Shown here piece by piece: positions 15,831 to 24,973 of a stretch of DNA of 64,000 bases. Source of the DNA: Bacillota bacterium (GTDB lineage Bacteria > Bacillota > Clostridia > Lachnospirales > Lachnospiraceae). Position 1 is the stretch's first letter. Each line of letters begins with the position of its first letter. Under the pieces are notes generated by a model. That model saw only the letters and a program-made list of their open reading frames with translations. It ran no database searches and was not told the DNA's origin. A program made the position numbers and the translations under genes. The stretch spans positions 20,147 through 84,146 of the forward strand of contig JAEWCQ010000012.1 in assembly GCA_023390555.1 (NCBI GenBank). The letters run 5' to 3'.

Positions 15831-18602
15831 TTATTTTACTGTCACTTTAACGGTCTTATACTTTCCGCTTTCTGCTTTAATCTTAATCGTACAGGTCCCT
15901 TTTTTCTTTGCCTTGATAACGCCCTTTGCAGAAACCGTTGCGATTTTACTGTTGGAAGACTGATAACTGACACGATCTGTTGCGTTAATCGGATTACGTG
16001 TCACTTCCAGCTGAAAGGTTTTTCCTTTTTTCACGGTTACCTTTGTCTTATTAACGGACAGAGATTTTGTAACAACTACACCCTTTTGAACGGTTATTTT
16101 ACAGGTTGCCGTTGCGCCGTATTTCGTCTTTACGGTAACCGTAGCCGTCCCCGTTTTCCCCGTGGCGGTAAGTTTTCCGCTCTTGCTTACCTTTACAACC
16201 TTCGCGATTGAGGTTGCATAGGATGCAATGGAATCCCCGCTCTTTAATCCGCCTGCTTTTAATAAATTGGTTGAGGTCTTAACCTGGAGCTTCATGGATT
16301 TCAGGTTGTAGGATACTGTTGGTTTCACCACTGCTACTGTACAGGATGCAGACTTTCCGCTTCCATCTGCAGAAGTTACTGTAATGATAGCTGTACCGGC
16401 CTTTTTTGCAATCAGCTTTCCATTGCTTACGGTTACCACAGATGCTTTACTGCTCTTCCATATTACAGACTGGTTGTAGGCATTCGAAGGAGTCACAACC
16501 GCTTTGAGTGTCTTGGTCTGACCTGCCAGTAATGTTACTTTTCCTGCGTTCAGACGGATCTGATTTACTTTTATGTTAGATGCCGCGTAAAGATCGCTAT
16601 AAGTCTTTTCTGCAGCTGAGAGTACACTGTAATTTGTTACAAGCTGTTTCTGGGAATCTTCCAGTGCATCGTATGCAGTTCTTGCCTTTTCAATTGCACT
16701 CTTACTGCTTAAGGTGATCTTACCCAATCCATCAATCAGATCGATCACAGTCTGCTCATTTTGCAATACCGATATGGTAAAATCCGGAAGAACAGAAAAA
16801 TTACCTTCATACGTACCCGCATCGAGATTTGGGGTTCCTACACCTTCCCGAACTTTATCCGCTCCTAAGATATCTCCCCACCACATGCTGTAGATGTGTC
16901 CGCCGGAAAAGCTGTAATTTCCTGCATCAGCAAATGTCACTGTAATGGTGTTGTTGGTTGCAATGTCATACTGGCTGCAATAGCCGCGCACTTCACCGAC
17001 TGCTGCATTTGTATAGGAAACATAGGTACCGTATGCTTTCCACGACGGCGCATACCAGGTCGGATTATAAATCGTTGCAAGCTTATAAACCGGCATCGAA
17101 ATACCCTGGAAAGAAATTTCTGCAGTATCCCCGGCTTTTAATGATTTTCCCGGGTTGGTCTTATTGTTGATCTGAACTTCAATTTTTCTGGCATCGACAA
17201 CTTTATAATAACTCTTTGTATTGCCGTTGCTGTCTGTTGCAACAACACCAATGATATTACTGCGATTCTCTAACGGTGCAACATAAGATCCATCCGCCTG
17301 CTGCGTTAAGATATTTTGATTGCAGGTAACGACGCTGCTTTCCGCTCCTTCTGTTGTCACATGGAAAGAATAATCCTTTGTGTTTCCCTCCGTGAAATAT
17401 ACCGTGTCATAAGAACTGAGCGAGATGTCCGTATCAATTGACATTGCTGTCTCACTATCCGCTACGTTATAGACAATGTAACCGGTATTTACAGAGGAAG
17501 AAGCCCCATAGGTGCTGTCATTTGCCTCAATGGAATCATACGTGACCTTTACGATACTGGTTCCGGCTTTTTCCGCCGTTACGGTAATCTTTTCCGAACT
17601 GTCGCCACTGCTTAAGGAGATACTGTCTCCCTGTACCACTTCAAAGTTAAAATTCGGTCTTGTCACATCACTGCTGACGGAAGATGACACGATTTCCGGA
17701 ACTCTTCTTGGATATATTTCTGCCGTACCGCCTACGGTAAGTTCTTTGTAATCATAAGGCAGCCACAAATCATTCTGCCAGTCATCCGGCACCTGTGCAC
17801 TTGCAATCTCTCTGGAAACCAGAATTTTATAATAGGTGCTTTCTGTTCCGACAGTTCCGGTCAGACAACAGGTGACAGGAGACGTATAATCCACACCGGC
17901 CTGACTGATATCGGTAAGACCTTCACCCGTTTTAAATGTAATATAATGACTGTTTAAGGTTGCGGTATAAGATGCCTGCTGACTGCTTAAATCTGCAAAA
18001 CTGTCAACAGCTTCCGTTATGATATATGGATCTTCCCACGTTCCGCTGCCTGCCAGAGAAGAAAGATCTGCCGACTGTCCTGCAAGTGTAAAAGATGTAA
18101 GTGTCGGCGGTGCCGGATTCCAGGATGCATCCCATGCACTGTTGATATCCGCTCCGCCGTCTAAGGTATAGTTGACCTGAATATCCGATCCGTCATTTAA
18201 CTGATAGTTATTGTAATCGTGATCGATACAGTAGAGCCAGCCGCTTGCCGGATAATTTGCGGCCTGGTCATTTAATCCATTCAGACCCTTTAAATAAGGC
18301 CCGTAGGAACTGCTTTCCACATTGTACGTTACGGATGCCTGCTCGGCAGCTTCCTGTATGGTTTCTACAACCGTACTGTCCGAAGGGACTTCAACGGTTA
18401 TGTCTTTCATAATGACACCCGTATCACTTGCACCGGTTACACCTGCGTCCATTGCAGTGTAATCATAGGCAGAAACTGTCACGGTAATCGTATTCTGCCC
18501 GGTTTCACCTGCAAGAGCCTGCACCGGCATGTCCAATGAAAAGAGCACGGTAAATGCAAGAAGTCCTGCAAGCCATTTCTTCGCTTTTTCTTTGATTCTC
18601 AT
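15831..18602 (-). CDS. Secreted protein with N-terminal DUF4430 and C-terminal Big2 repeats
   Basis: This is the first gene after the cobalamin riboswitch. The 923-residue product has a signal peptide (about 1-33), a DUF4430 domain at about 36-148 (YLKGLNGLND, GWLYCIDHDYNNY, final strand IQVNYTLDGG), several beta-rich regions, a short helical FIVAR-like segment (about 630-685, EKARTAYDALEDSQKQLV) and three Big2 Ig-like domains to the end (VWKSSKASVVTVSNG, KVVKVSKSGKLTATG, YQSSNSKIATVSAKG). The last domains are lysine-rich, with no membrane anchor or sorting motif, so it may bind the cell wall by charge. The start at 18602 follows AAGGAGAG; an upstream in-frame ATG lacks a site. Confidence 0.8.
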   Translation of the reverse strand: MRIKEKAKKWLAGLLAFTVLFSLDMPVQALAGETGQNTITVTVSAYDYTAMDAGVTGASDTGVIMKDITVEVPSDSTVVETIQEAAEQASVTYNVESSSYGPYLKGLNGLNDQAANYPASGWLYCIDHDYNNYQLNDGSDIQVNYTLDGGADINSAWDASWNPAPPTLTSFTLAGQSADLSSLAGSGTWEDPYIITEAVDSFADLSSQQASYTATLNSHYITFKTGEGLTDISQAGVDYTSPVTCCLTGTVGTESTYYKILVSREIASAQVPDDWQNDLWLPYDYKELTVGGTAEIYPRRVPEIVSSSVSSDVTRPNFNFEVVQGDSISLSSGDSSEKITVTAEKAGTSIVKVTYDSIEANDSTYGASSSVNTGYIVYNVADSETAMSIDTDISLSSYDTVYFTEGNTKDYSFHVTTEGAESSVVTCNQNILTQQADGSYVAPLENRSNIIGVVATDSNGNTKSYYKVVDARKIEVQINNKTNPGKSLKAGDTAEISFQGISMPVYKLATIYNPTWYAPSWKAYGTYVSYTNAAVGEVRGYCSQYDIATNNTITVTFADAGNYSFSGGHIYSMWWGDILGADKVREGVGTPNLDAGTYEGNFSVLPDFTISVLQNEQTVIDLIDGLGKITLSSKSAIEKARTAYDALEDSQKQLVTNYSVLSAAEKTYSDLYAASNIKVNQIRLNAGKVTLLAGQTKTLKAVVTPSNAYNQSVIWKSSKASVVTVSNGKLIAKKAGTAIITVTSADGSGKSASCTVAVVKPTVSYNLKSMKLQVKTSTNLLKAGGLKSGDSIASYATSIAKVVKVSKSGKLTATGKTGTATVTVKTKYGATATCKITVQKGVVVTKSLSVNKTKVTVKKGKTFQLEVTRNPINATDRVSYQSSNSKIATVSAKGVIKAKKKGTCTIKIKAESGKYKTVKVTVK

Positions 18603-18746
18603 AATTTCTCTCCTTTTCTTTTTCAAAGCATGTTTTCTGTCATACGGCTGTTTCATACTCAGTCAGAACCAGGCAAAGAAAAATCTTAAGCCTGCTTCAA
18701 AAGAAAAGCACATCCTCGTACTCACCATCCCCAGAAAATGAGTAAC

Positions 18747-18778
18747 AAAAAAGTATATTTTCCTCACCCGAAAAATAT
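18747..18778 (-). terminator. Possible riboswitch expression platform: hairpin plus U-run
   Basis: On the minus-strand transcript, just past the aptamer, an AT-rich stem forms between the arms at 18770-18778 and 18755-18762 (one bulged base, 7-base loop). Two bases beyond the stem a run of six U follows (18747-18752). This looks like a regulatory terminator that B12 binding would favour. I could not work out an unambiguous antiterminator by eye, so control could also be at translation. Confidence 0.45.
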
Positions 18779-18789
18779 CACCTTTCGAA

Positions 18790-18960
18790 TCTATGGCAGG
18801 TCTCCTGGCTTCGCTTCTTCCTCGAAAACACCTTCCCGGCAATTGCCAGTGGTATTCTTGTTTTCTCGTCCACGTTACAGTAGAGGTGACTGTTCCGGAT
18901 TTGCACCGGATTCCCTTTTCACCAAGTGCCATGCACTGCATGGATTGGACCATATATCCT
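18790..18960 (-). promoter_or_regulatory. Cobalamin riboswitch
   Basis: The minus strand carries the conserved elements of the cobalamin riboswitch in order: GGTGAAAAGGGAA, the CCGGTGCAAATCCGG stem, ACAGTCACC, CTACTGT, CCACTGG, GGGAAGG, and the B12 box AAGCCAGGAGACCTGCC at 18795-18811. It lies between a sigma-A-like promoter and the first gene of the DUF4430-ECF operon. Riboswitches of this family normally switch genes off when cobalamin is plentiful. The finding ties the whole downstream operon to B12. Confidence 0.96.
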
Positions 18961-19000
18961 GATGTATGAAATTGTATTATATTCCTGCTTACGTCTGGTA

Positions 19001-19029
19001 ATTATAGCATTAGCGATTTATGAAGTAAA
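19001..19029 (-). promoter_or_regulatory. Sigma-A-type promoter of the riboswitch-controlled operon
   Basis: On the minus strand -35 TTTACT (19024-19029) and -10 TATAAT (19001-19006) are 17 bases apart. Transcription would start about 30 bases upstream of the riboswitch aptamer, as expected for its promoter. Confidence 0.75.
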
Positions 19030-19089
19030 GGAATTATTTCTCATTTTCTTTCATAAAATTACATCAGAATACACACCCGGAGTCTCATC

Positions 19090-20907
19090 ATGCAACTTTT
19101 TAAAACCTCTTTTATACACTCCGATAAACGTAGATATAATCCGCGTTGGCTCTTATCCATTCTGCTTGCTTTTTCTCTGTCGCTCTCTGCCTGTGCGCCT
19201 TTTGGAAGCAATGGAAATGCTATTTCAACGGAAACAGAAACTTCTGACATAAGTGCTGCCGAGACTTCCAGATTTTCCTCTTATCTTGATACGCTGTTTC
19301 GCAATGAGGTGGTTTCAAACACCTTAAATATGCACTATACGGTTACTTCACCCGAGAACTACGGAATCAAAAGTTATCCGGTTACCCTTGGTACGGTTTC
19401 CAAAGAAAACTACGAGCAGGAACTGTCTTCTTACGAAAATATAGAGGCCGTGCTCAAAAAATACGACTATGATTCTCTATCCAAGGAAGACCGTCTGACC
19501 TATGACGTCATGGAATCCTATATGGATACACAGCTGACTTTTTCCGACTATTACTACTATGATGAAATCTTAAAACCAGGCACCGGGTTTCAGGCAGAAC
19601 TTCCCGTTCTGCTGGCAGAATACCAGTTCTATGACAAGCAGGATATCAAGGATTACCTGAGTCTGCTATCTGATATAGAGCGCTATTTTGATGAAATCAT
19701 TGAATTTGAGATTCAAAAATCGGACGCTGGACTTTTTATGCCGGACTTTGAAGTGAATGCAATTGCAAAGGAATGCTCGGATTTCTGCCAGCAGACCGAT
19801 GAACATTATCTGATTACGACATTCCGGCAGAAAATCTCCGCCATGACCAATATTTCAGATGAAGACAAAGAAAAATACATGGCAAAGAATGAGACTCTGG
19901 TAACAGAGAGCGTACTGCCAGCCTATGAAGGCTTATCGGAAGCTCTGGTCTCCTTAAAGGGAACCGGTAAAAATGAAAAGGGCCTCTGTTATCTGCCAAA
20001 AGGAAAGATCTATTACAGCAATCTGGTGCATGCGTATACCGGCTCTTCCCACACGATAGAGGAACTGGAAGATATGACAGATCAGAAACGGGACAGTGAC
20101 CTGCTTACCATCTCGAATCTGTTGAAGACAAATCCAAACGTCCAGGAGGAAGCAAATGCATTTTCCATTGACACCAGCGACCCGGAAGCTGTACTGAATT
20201 ACCTGCTGGAACAGATTTCTACAGATTTCCAGGTTCCGTCGGATACAAATTTTAAGGTAAACTATGTGGACGCCTGCCTGCAGGACGCCATGGCTCCGGC
20301 CTTTTATCTGACAGCACCGATCGATGACCTTTCACAAAATGCCATCTACATTAATCCGTCAAACAACGCGACCGGAATCAAGCTCTTCACCACACTTGCC
20401 CATGAGGGATTTCCGGGTCATATGTACCAGACTGTCATGTCCTATGAGACCGGACTCAGCCCGTTTCGGAGTCTCCTGAATTATCCGGGTTACTCGGAAG
20501 GCTGGGCGACTTATGTGGAGCTGATGTCCTATTCCTATGCCGGGCTAACCGAAGATGCGGCAACGCTGCTCTCCTGCAACCAGTCTGCTCTGCTGAGTCT
20601 CTATGCCTCCTGCGATATGGGGATTCACTATGATGGATGGGATTTAAGTGATACCATAAAGTTCTTTCGAAATTACGGCGTCACAGATATCGATACGATT
20701 CAGGACATTTATGAATACATTGTAGAAGAGCCTGCCAATTATCTGAAATACTACATCGGCTACCTCGAATTTTTGGATCTTCGTGATATGGCTAAGGAAA
20801 AGTACGGTGAAAATTACTCCAATAAAAAATTCCATCAGGCCGTTGTTTCCATTGGACCCGCACCATTTAATCTGTTACAAAAATATCTGGAGGAGTTCTA
20901 TAACTAA
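19090..20907 (+). CDS. DUF885-family lipoprotein, putative metallopeptidase
   Basis: The 605-residue protein starts with a signal sequence and lipobox (LSLSAC, about residue 37), so it is probably anchored outside the membrane. The rest fits the DUF885 family: long helical N-terminal half, then the conserved zinc-type motif LAHEGFPGHMYQ (His438, Glu439, His443), followed by YSEGWATYVELM, which supplies further metal or catalytic residues. Family members are thought to be zinc-dependent hydrolases or peptidases; the substrate is unknown. It is transcribed away from the B12 operon and its 3' end overlaps rsmI by four bases on the other strand. The start is preceded by CGGAG. Confidence 0.85.
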   Translation: MQLFKTSFIHSDKRRYNPRWLLSILLAFSLSLSACAPFGSNGNAISTETETSDISAAETSRFSSYLDTLFRNEVVSNTLNMHYTVTSPENYGIKSYPVTLGTVSKENYEQELSSYENIEAVLKKYDYDSLSKEDRLTYDVMESYMDTQLTFSDYYYYDEILKPGTGFQAELPVLLAEYQFYDKQDIKDYLSLLSDIERYFDEIIEFEIQKSDAGLFMPDFEVNAIAKECSDFCQQTDEHYLITTFRQKISAMTNISDEDKEKYMAKNETLVTESVLPAYEGLSEALVSLKGTGKNEKGLCYLPKGKIYYSNLVHAYTGSSHTIEELEDMTDQKRDSDLLTISNLLKTNPNVQEEANAFSIDTSDPEAVLNYLLEQISTDFQVPSDTNFKVNYVDACLQDAMAPAFYLTAPIDDLSQNAIYINPSNNATGIKLFTTLAHEGFPGHMYQTVMSYETGLSPFRSLLNYPGYSEGWATYVELMSYSYAGLTEDAATLLSCNQSALLSLYASCDMGIHYDGWDLSDTIKFFRNYGVTDIDTIQDIYEYIVEEPANYLKYYIGYLEFLDLRDMAKEKYGENYSNKKFHQAVVSIGPAPFNLLQKYLEEFYN

Positions 20908-21749
20908 CGCTCCTCCAGCAGTGCCTGGTATACATCCCGCTTCGGAATACCGCGGTCTTTGGCAACAAGCTTCATGGCTTCCTTATGGTCAATTCCCTGA
21001 TTTTCATAATGTTCCATATGATCTTTCAGGGAAAGCTCCGACCATGCCCGCTGCTGTTCTTCCACCAATTCTTCCCTTGGTTTTCCTGCCAGTACAAGGA
21101 CATACTCTCCGCGGGGTTCCCTGTCACTGTAGTATGAAAGAACTTCTTCCAGCGTCGTATAGAATGCGTTCTCATAGCGTTTGGTGAGCTCCCTGCAAAC
21201 GGTAATCCTGCGGTTTCCCAATGCAGCATTGAGTTCCTCCAAAGTCTTCACGAGATGATGCGGCGCCTCGTAAAGAATCACCGTCCTTGTCTCCTGCTTC
21301 AATTCCTCCAAAATAGCTGCACGTTCCTTCTTGTCTCTTGGAAGAAATGCTTCAAATGCAAATCTTCTAGTCATCTGTCCGGACATTGTCAGAGCCGTAA
21401 TACAGGCAGCCGGTCCCGGAAGAGAAGTGACTTCAATGCCCTGTTCCATACAGATACGAACCAGATCTTCTCCCGGATCAGAAATTCCCGGCGTTCCGGC
21501 ATCTGTAATCAGCGCGATATTCTTACCATCACGCAATTTTTCTGCAAGCTGATGCGCTTTTTCGATTTTATTGTATTCATGATAACTGGTCATCGGCGTC
21601 TTAATCTCAAAATGATTCAACAGCTTAATTGAATTTCTGGTATCTTCTGCAGCTATCAGATCTACTTCCTTTAACGTACGCAGTACACGTAATGTGATAT
21701 CTTCCAGATTCCCGATCGGCGTTGCGCATAAATATAATTTTCCTTCCAT
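20904..21749 (-). CDS. rsmI: 16S rRNA (cytidine1402-2'-O)-methyltransferase
   Basis: RsmI methylates the ribose of C1402 in the decoding centre of 16S rRNA with S-adenosylmethionine. The 281-residue protein has tetrapyrrole-methylase fold motifs: LYLCATPIGNLEDITLR at the N-terminus, AAEDTRNSIKLLNHF, ITDAGTPGISDPGEDLV, and TSLPGPAACITALTMSG. The start at 21749 (MEGKLYL) follows GGAG; an upstream extension reads into non-homologous sequence. It is the last gene of the holB-ricT operon, as in Bacillus. Confidence 0.94.
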   Translation of the reverse strand: MEGKLYLCATPIGNLEDITLRVLRTLKEVDLIAAEDTRNSIKLLNHFEIKTPMTSYHEYNKIEKAHQLAEKLRDGKNIALITDAGTPGISDPGEDLVRICMEQGIEVTSLPGPAACITALTMSGQMTRRFAFEAFLPRDKKERAAILEELKQETRTVILYEAPHHLVKTLEELNAALGNRRITVCRELTKRYENAFYTTLEEVLSYYSDREPRGEYVLVLAGKPREELVEEQQRAWSELSLKDHMEHYENQGIDHKEAMKLVAKDRGIPKRDVYQALLEER

Positions 21750-21867
21750 AAATTCTCCATTTGTTACGAAGATGAAACTGAGAAATAGATGAATTGCTGC
21801 CAAATTCAATTCTTATCTTTTTCAGCACCCTCTTCTGCCTTCCCTGTTTATTGTTGTTTGTGGCTAT

Positions 21868-22611
21868 TTAATATCCATAAATGTCATATATTTCATCCAT
21901 ATACACACCCGGTTCCTTGTAGATAATCAGAGGTTTTTCCACAGTCATGCGCGGTTTCCCTCCTCTTATCCCCTCAATCAACACCATATTCGGCTCTTTG
22001 TCCACAAACGGATAGACCAGCTGCATCCGTTTTGGTTCGATTCGAAATCCGGTCATACAGCAGAAGATTTCAGACAGACGAAACGGCCGGTGCACCATAA
22101 AAAAATGTCCGCCTGGCCTCAGTATTTTTGCTGCCTCCCGCACTACATCCTCCAGTGTACACAGAACCTCATGTCTTGCGATCGCTTTGGCTTCATCCGG
22201 ATTTTGCAGTCCATGCCGGCCGATCATGTAGGGGGGATTCGTTGTCACAACATCAAAAGAAGATGCCCCAAAGATTTTTGAAGCATCTTTTATATCTCCA
22301 TCTACAATTGTAATCTTTTCATCCAGATGGTTCAAAGCCACGCTGCGTCTTGCCATATCTGCACTTTCCGGCTGTATCTCAAGGCCGGTAAAATGCATTC
22401 CCTGTGTTTTTGCCTCGAGCAGGATCGGTATGATTCCGGTTCCCGTACCAAGATCCAGCACTTTATCCCCGTTTCTTACCTGTGTAAAACCGGATAACAG
22501 CACAGCATCCATACCGAAGCAGAAACGGTTCGGATCCTGAATGATCTGATATCCGTTACGGTTCAGTTCATCCAGACGTTCCCCGGGCTTTTGATTATTT
22601 TGCATCATCAA
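21868..22611 (-). CDS. tRNA1(Val) (adenine37-N6)-methyltransferase-like protein
   Basis: This 247-residue protein is an S-adenosylmethionine methyltransferase of the TrmN6/YabB type. Motif I is VLDLGTGTGIIPILL, an acidic Glu in GLEIQPESADMARRS binds the ribose, and the N6-adenine signature NPPYM is present. The Bacillus homologue yabB sits at the same place between ricT (yaaT) and rsmI. The start is uncertain: a TTG at 22611 and two ATGs follow in frame, behind GGGGAGG. It overlaps ricT by 17 bases. Confidence 0.87.
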   Translation of the reverse strand: MMMQNNQKPGERLDELNRNGYQIIQDPNRFCFGMDAVLLSGFTQVRNGDKVLDLGTGTGIIPILLEAKTQGMHFTGLEIQPESADMARRSVALNHLDEKITIVDGDIKDASKIFGASSFDVVTTNPPYMIGRHGLQNPDEAKAIARHEVLCTLEDVVREAAKILRPGGHFFMVHRPFRLSEIFCCMTGFRIEPKRMQLVYPFVDKEPNMVLIEGIRGGKPRMTVEKPLIIYKEPGVYMDEIYDIYGY

Positions 22612-23506
22612 GTTTCGATTTGCCTCCCCTGTCTTCCAGTGCCTCTAACTCTTTTAATTCCTCTTTAGACAATTTCAGGTTCTCTTTTCTTCGTCTCGGT
22701 TTAAACTTCAGCTGTTCCACTTTATATTCCCGAAGTTCTTTTTCATCATTGATCTCAATCAATACCTTGACCATCTGACGCAGAACATTGACACTCTGCA
22801 CTTCCCCTCTGATTCCTTCGGTTGTCGTAACGGAATCTCCTACCGACGGAAGACGGCTGTTTAAATATTCATAGGTCTCTTCTTCATTTTTCAGACAGCA
22901 CATCAAACGACCGCAGACACCCGATATCTTGGTCGGATTCAGTGACAGGTTCTGTTCCTTTGCCATCTTGATCGATACCGGAGCAAATTCTGCCAGATAA
23001 GATTTACAGCAGAGCTCACGGCCACAGATTCCGATGCCGCCGAGAATTTTTGTTTCATCACGGACACCGATCTGACGAAGCTCGATTCTGGTACGAAATA
23101 CGGCAGCAAGATCTTTGACCAGCTCACGGAAATCAATTCTTCCGTCTGCCGTAAAATAAAATAACAGCTTATTATTGTCAAAGGTATATTCAGCCTCTAC
23201 CAGCTTCATCTCCAGCTTATGCTTTTCAATCTTCTCCAGACAGATGCGGTAGGCCTCCTTCTCCTTCTCTTTGTTCTTTTTTTCCGTCTTATCGTCCTCC
23301 GGTGTAGCCACGCGGATAACCGGTTTAAGCGGCTGGACAATATTTTCCTCACCGACTTCTTTCGGTGCGATCAGAACCGTGCCGTATTCCACACCTCTTG
23401 CCGTCTCTACGATGACATGCGTACCAAGCTCCATGTCCTGATCTCCCGGTGCAAAATAATAGATTTTACCGGCATTGCGGAATCTGACTCCCACTACTTT
23501 TATCAT
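22595..23506 (-). CDS. ricT: PSP1-domain protein RicT (YaaT)
   Basis: In Bacillus RicT is part of the Ric complex with RicA and RicF, which carries iron-sulfur clusters and helps RNase Y process mRNA; it also affects sporulation. The 303-residue protein has the PSP1 C-terminal region with conserved cysteines, GGIGICGRELCCKSY and GVCGRLMCCLKNEEE, suited to cluster binding. A charged Lys/Glu segment (about 75-90) is inserted near the N-terminus. It follows holB by one base, as in Bacillus. Confidence 0.92.
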   Translation of the reverse strand: MIKVVGVRFRNAGKIYYFAPGDQDMELGTHVIVETARGVEYGTVLIAPKEVGEENIVQPLKPVIRVATPEDDKTEKKNKEKEKEAYRICLEKIEKHKLEMKLVEAEYTFDNNKLLFYFTADGRIDFRELVKDLAAVFRTRIELRQIGVRDETKILGGIGICGRELCCKSYLAEFAPVSIKMAKEQNLSLNPTKISGVCGRLMCCLKNEEETYEYLNSRLPSVGDSVTTTEGIRGEVQSVNVLRQMVKVLIEINDEKELREYKVEQLKFKPRRRKENLKLSKEELKELEALEDRGGKSKLDDAK

Positions 23507-23507
23507 G

Positions 23508-24497
23508 CTAATTCTCCTTTATTGTCAGCAGTAACAATTCCATTACAAGATCAAAATTTACATTGGCATTCAAACGCAGCTTGGCTTTTTCCAATGCATC
23601 CAGAATCATCTCTATTCCATTGTAAGAACTCTTACTTGCCTGTTTTTTTATATCATAGATCTCATCTTTGAAAATGAGATCATTTACATCCAGTGTCGCT
23701 TTATATAATAGTATATCCCGATACCATATCATCATAATATCAAAATAATCATTAATCTGTAACTTAAATTGGCTGATCTGTTTGACTGCTTCCGTCAATT
23801 CATAAAGTTCAATCTCCTTCATCCGCTTCATCAATTGTACTGCTGCCGATTTTAGTTCATTAAAATCTTCCGAAGAAGCCAGCGCGATTGCCTTTCCGAC
23901 GTTCCCCTGTGCAAATGCCACACAGACATCTGCCTGATAATCCGGTACCCCACGCTGCTCCATCAGGTATTTGCGGATCACAGGATCCGGCACCACTTTC
24001 AGATTCAGTGTGACACATCTGGAACGGATCGTCGGTAAAAATGCATCCGCATTATTTGTAAGCAGTAAAATAACCGCATAAGCAGGCGGCTCCTCGATTG
24101 TCTTAAGAAGTGCATTCTGTGCCTGTACATTCATCTTTTCCGCTTCATCCACAATATAGATCTTATATGGACTGCTGTATGGCTTCACCGCAATGTCACG
24201 GTTAAGCTGACTCCGGATGTCATCGACCGACAGTGTATTCGGCTTCTCATGCTGTACATAAATAATATCCGGCTGATTGTGACTGACGGCCTGTTTACAG
24301 GAATGACATTCCAAGCACGGATACTTCTGTTTCTTTTCACACTGTAAAGTCATGGCAAATGCCTCCGCCAGCATCTTCTTACCAGATTTATCCGGTCCGT
24401 TTAAGATATATGCATGGGATACTTTATCCATGGTAATAGCATTCTGAAGGTGTTCAATGATCTGCTCATGTCCAATAATATCCTGAAATCCTGCCAT
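23508..24497 (-). CDS. holB: DNA polymerase III delta' subunit
   Basis: HolB is part of the clamp loader that places the DnaN sliding clamp on DNA. The 329-residue protein has an AAA+ fold with IIGHEQIIEHLQNAI, a P-loop-like NGPDKSGKKMLAEAF, a zinc-type cysteine cluster (CEKKQKYPCLECHSCK) and the TIRSRC box. The arrangement yaaR-holB-ricT matches Bacillus. The start at 24497 (MAGFQDIIGHEQ) is eight bases after AAGGAG; a GTG three codons earlier overlaps that site. Confidence 0.93.
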   Translation of the reverse strand: MAGFQDIIGHEQIIEHLQNAITMDKVSHAYILNGPDKSGKKMLAEAFAMTLQCEKKQKYPCLECHSCKQAVSHNQPDIIYVQHEKPNTLSVDDIRSQLNRDIAVKPYSSPYKIYIVDEAEKMNVQAQNALLKTIEEPPAYAVILLLTNNADAFLPTIRSRCVTLNLKVVPDPVIRKYLMEQRGVPDYQADVCVAFAQGNVGKAIALASSEDFNELKSAAVQLMKRMKEIELYELTEAVKQISQFKLQINDYFDIMMIWYRDILLYKATLDVNDLIFKDEIYDIKKQASKSSYNGIEMILDALEKAKLRLNANVNFDLVMELLLLTIKEN

Positions 24498-24523
24498 ATT
24501 TATCACTCCTTTTTGACAGTCTG

Positions 24524-24964
24524 CTATGTAAACAGGTCTAACAGCAGTCCTCTTATTTCTCCGATTCTGCTTAAGATACTGATGTGGTCTGCTTCCTCCT
24601 TCACCAGTTCCTTTGCAAGTTCATCCAGATTCTCATCCACCAGCCTTACGATTCCATAAACACGGTGACGTCCTCTTCTGTCCAGAAAATTTTCCCTGGA
24701 AAATTTATGAGAACGATTTACGACTTCATTCATAAAATCTTTTACCAGCCCACGGTACTTTTTCATGTCACGAATATCCATATGCTGGGCAATCAGATTC
24801 CCCTGCTTTGTAATATTCTCCAAAAGCCCGTTCAGCCTTTCCTGAAGTTCCGCTTCTTCAATTGCACTCGTTAAGGTAAATTTAAAGCTGCCATCTCCGG
24901 TATCCACCTGATTTGCTGGTGCTGACGGATTCACCGGTGCAGTCTGGTTGACTTTGATATCCAT
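24524..24964 (-). CDS. yaaR: YaaR family protein (DUF327)
   Basis: YaaR proteins are small cytoplasmic proteins of unknown function, always near holB in Firmicutes. This one has 146 residues with a Pro/Ala-rich N-terminus and a helical body with the family block YRGLVKDFMNEVVNRSHKFSRE. It sits between the guanylate-kinase-like gene (9 bases) and holB (26 bases). Confidence 0.87.
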   Translation of the reverse strand: MDIKVNQTAPVNPSAPANQVDTGDGSFKFTLTSAIEEAELQERLNGLLENITKQGNLIAQHMDIRDMKKYRGLVKDFMNEVVNRSHKFSRENFLDRRGRHRVYGIVRLVDENLDELAKELVKEEADHISILSRIGEIRGLLLDLFT

Positions 24965-24973
24965 AATCCCACC

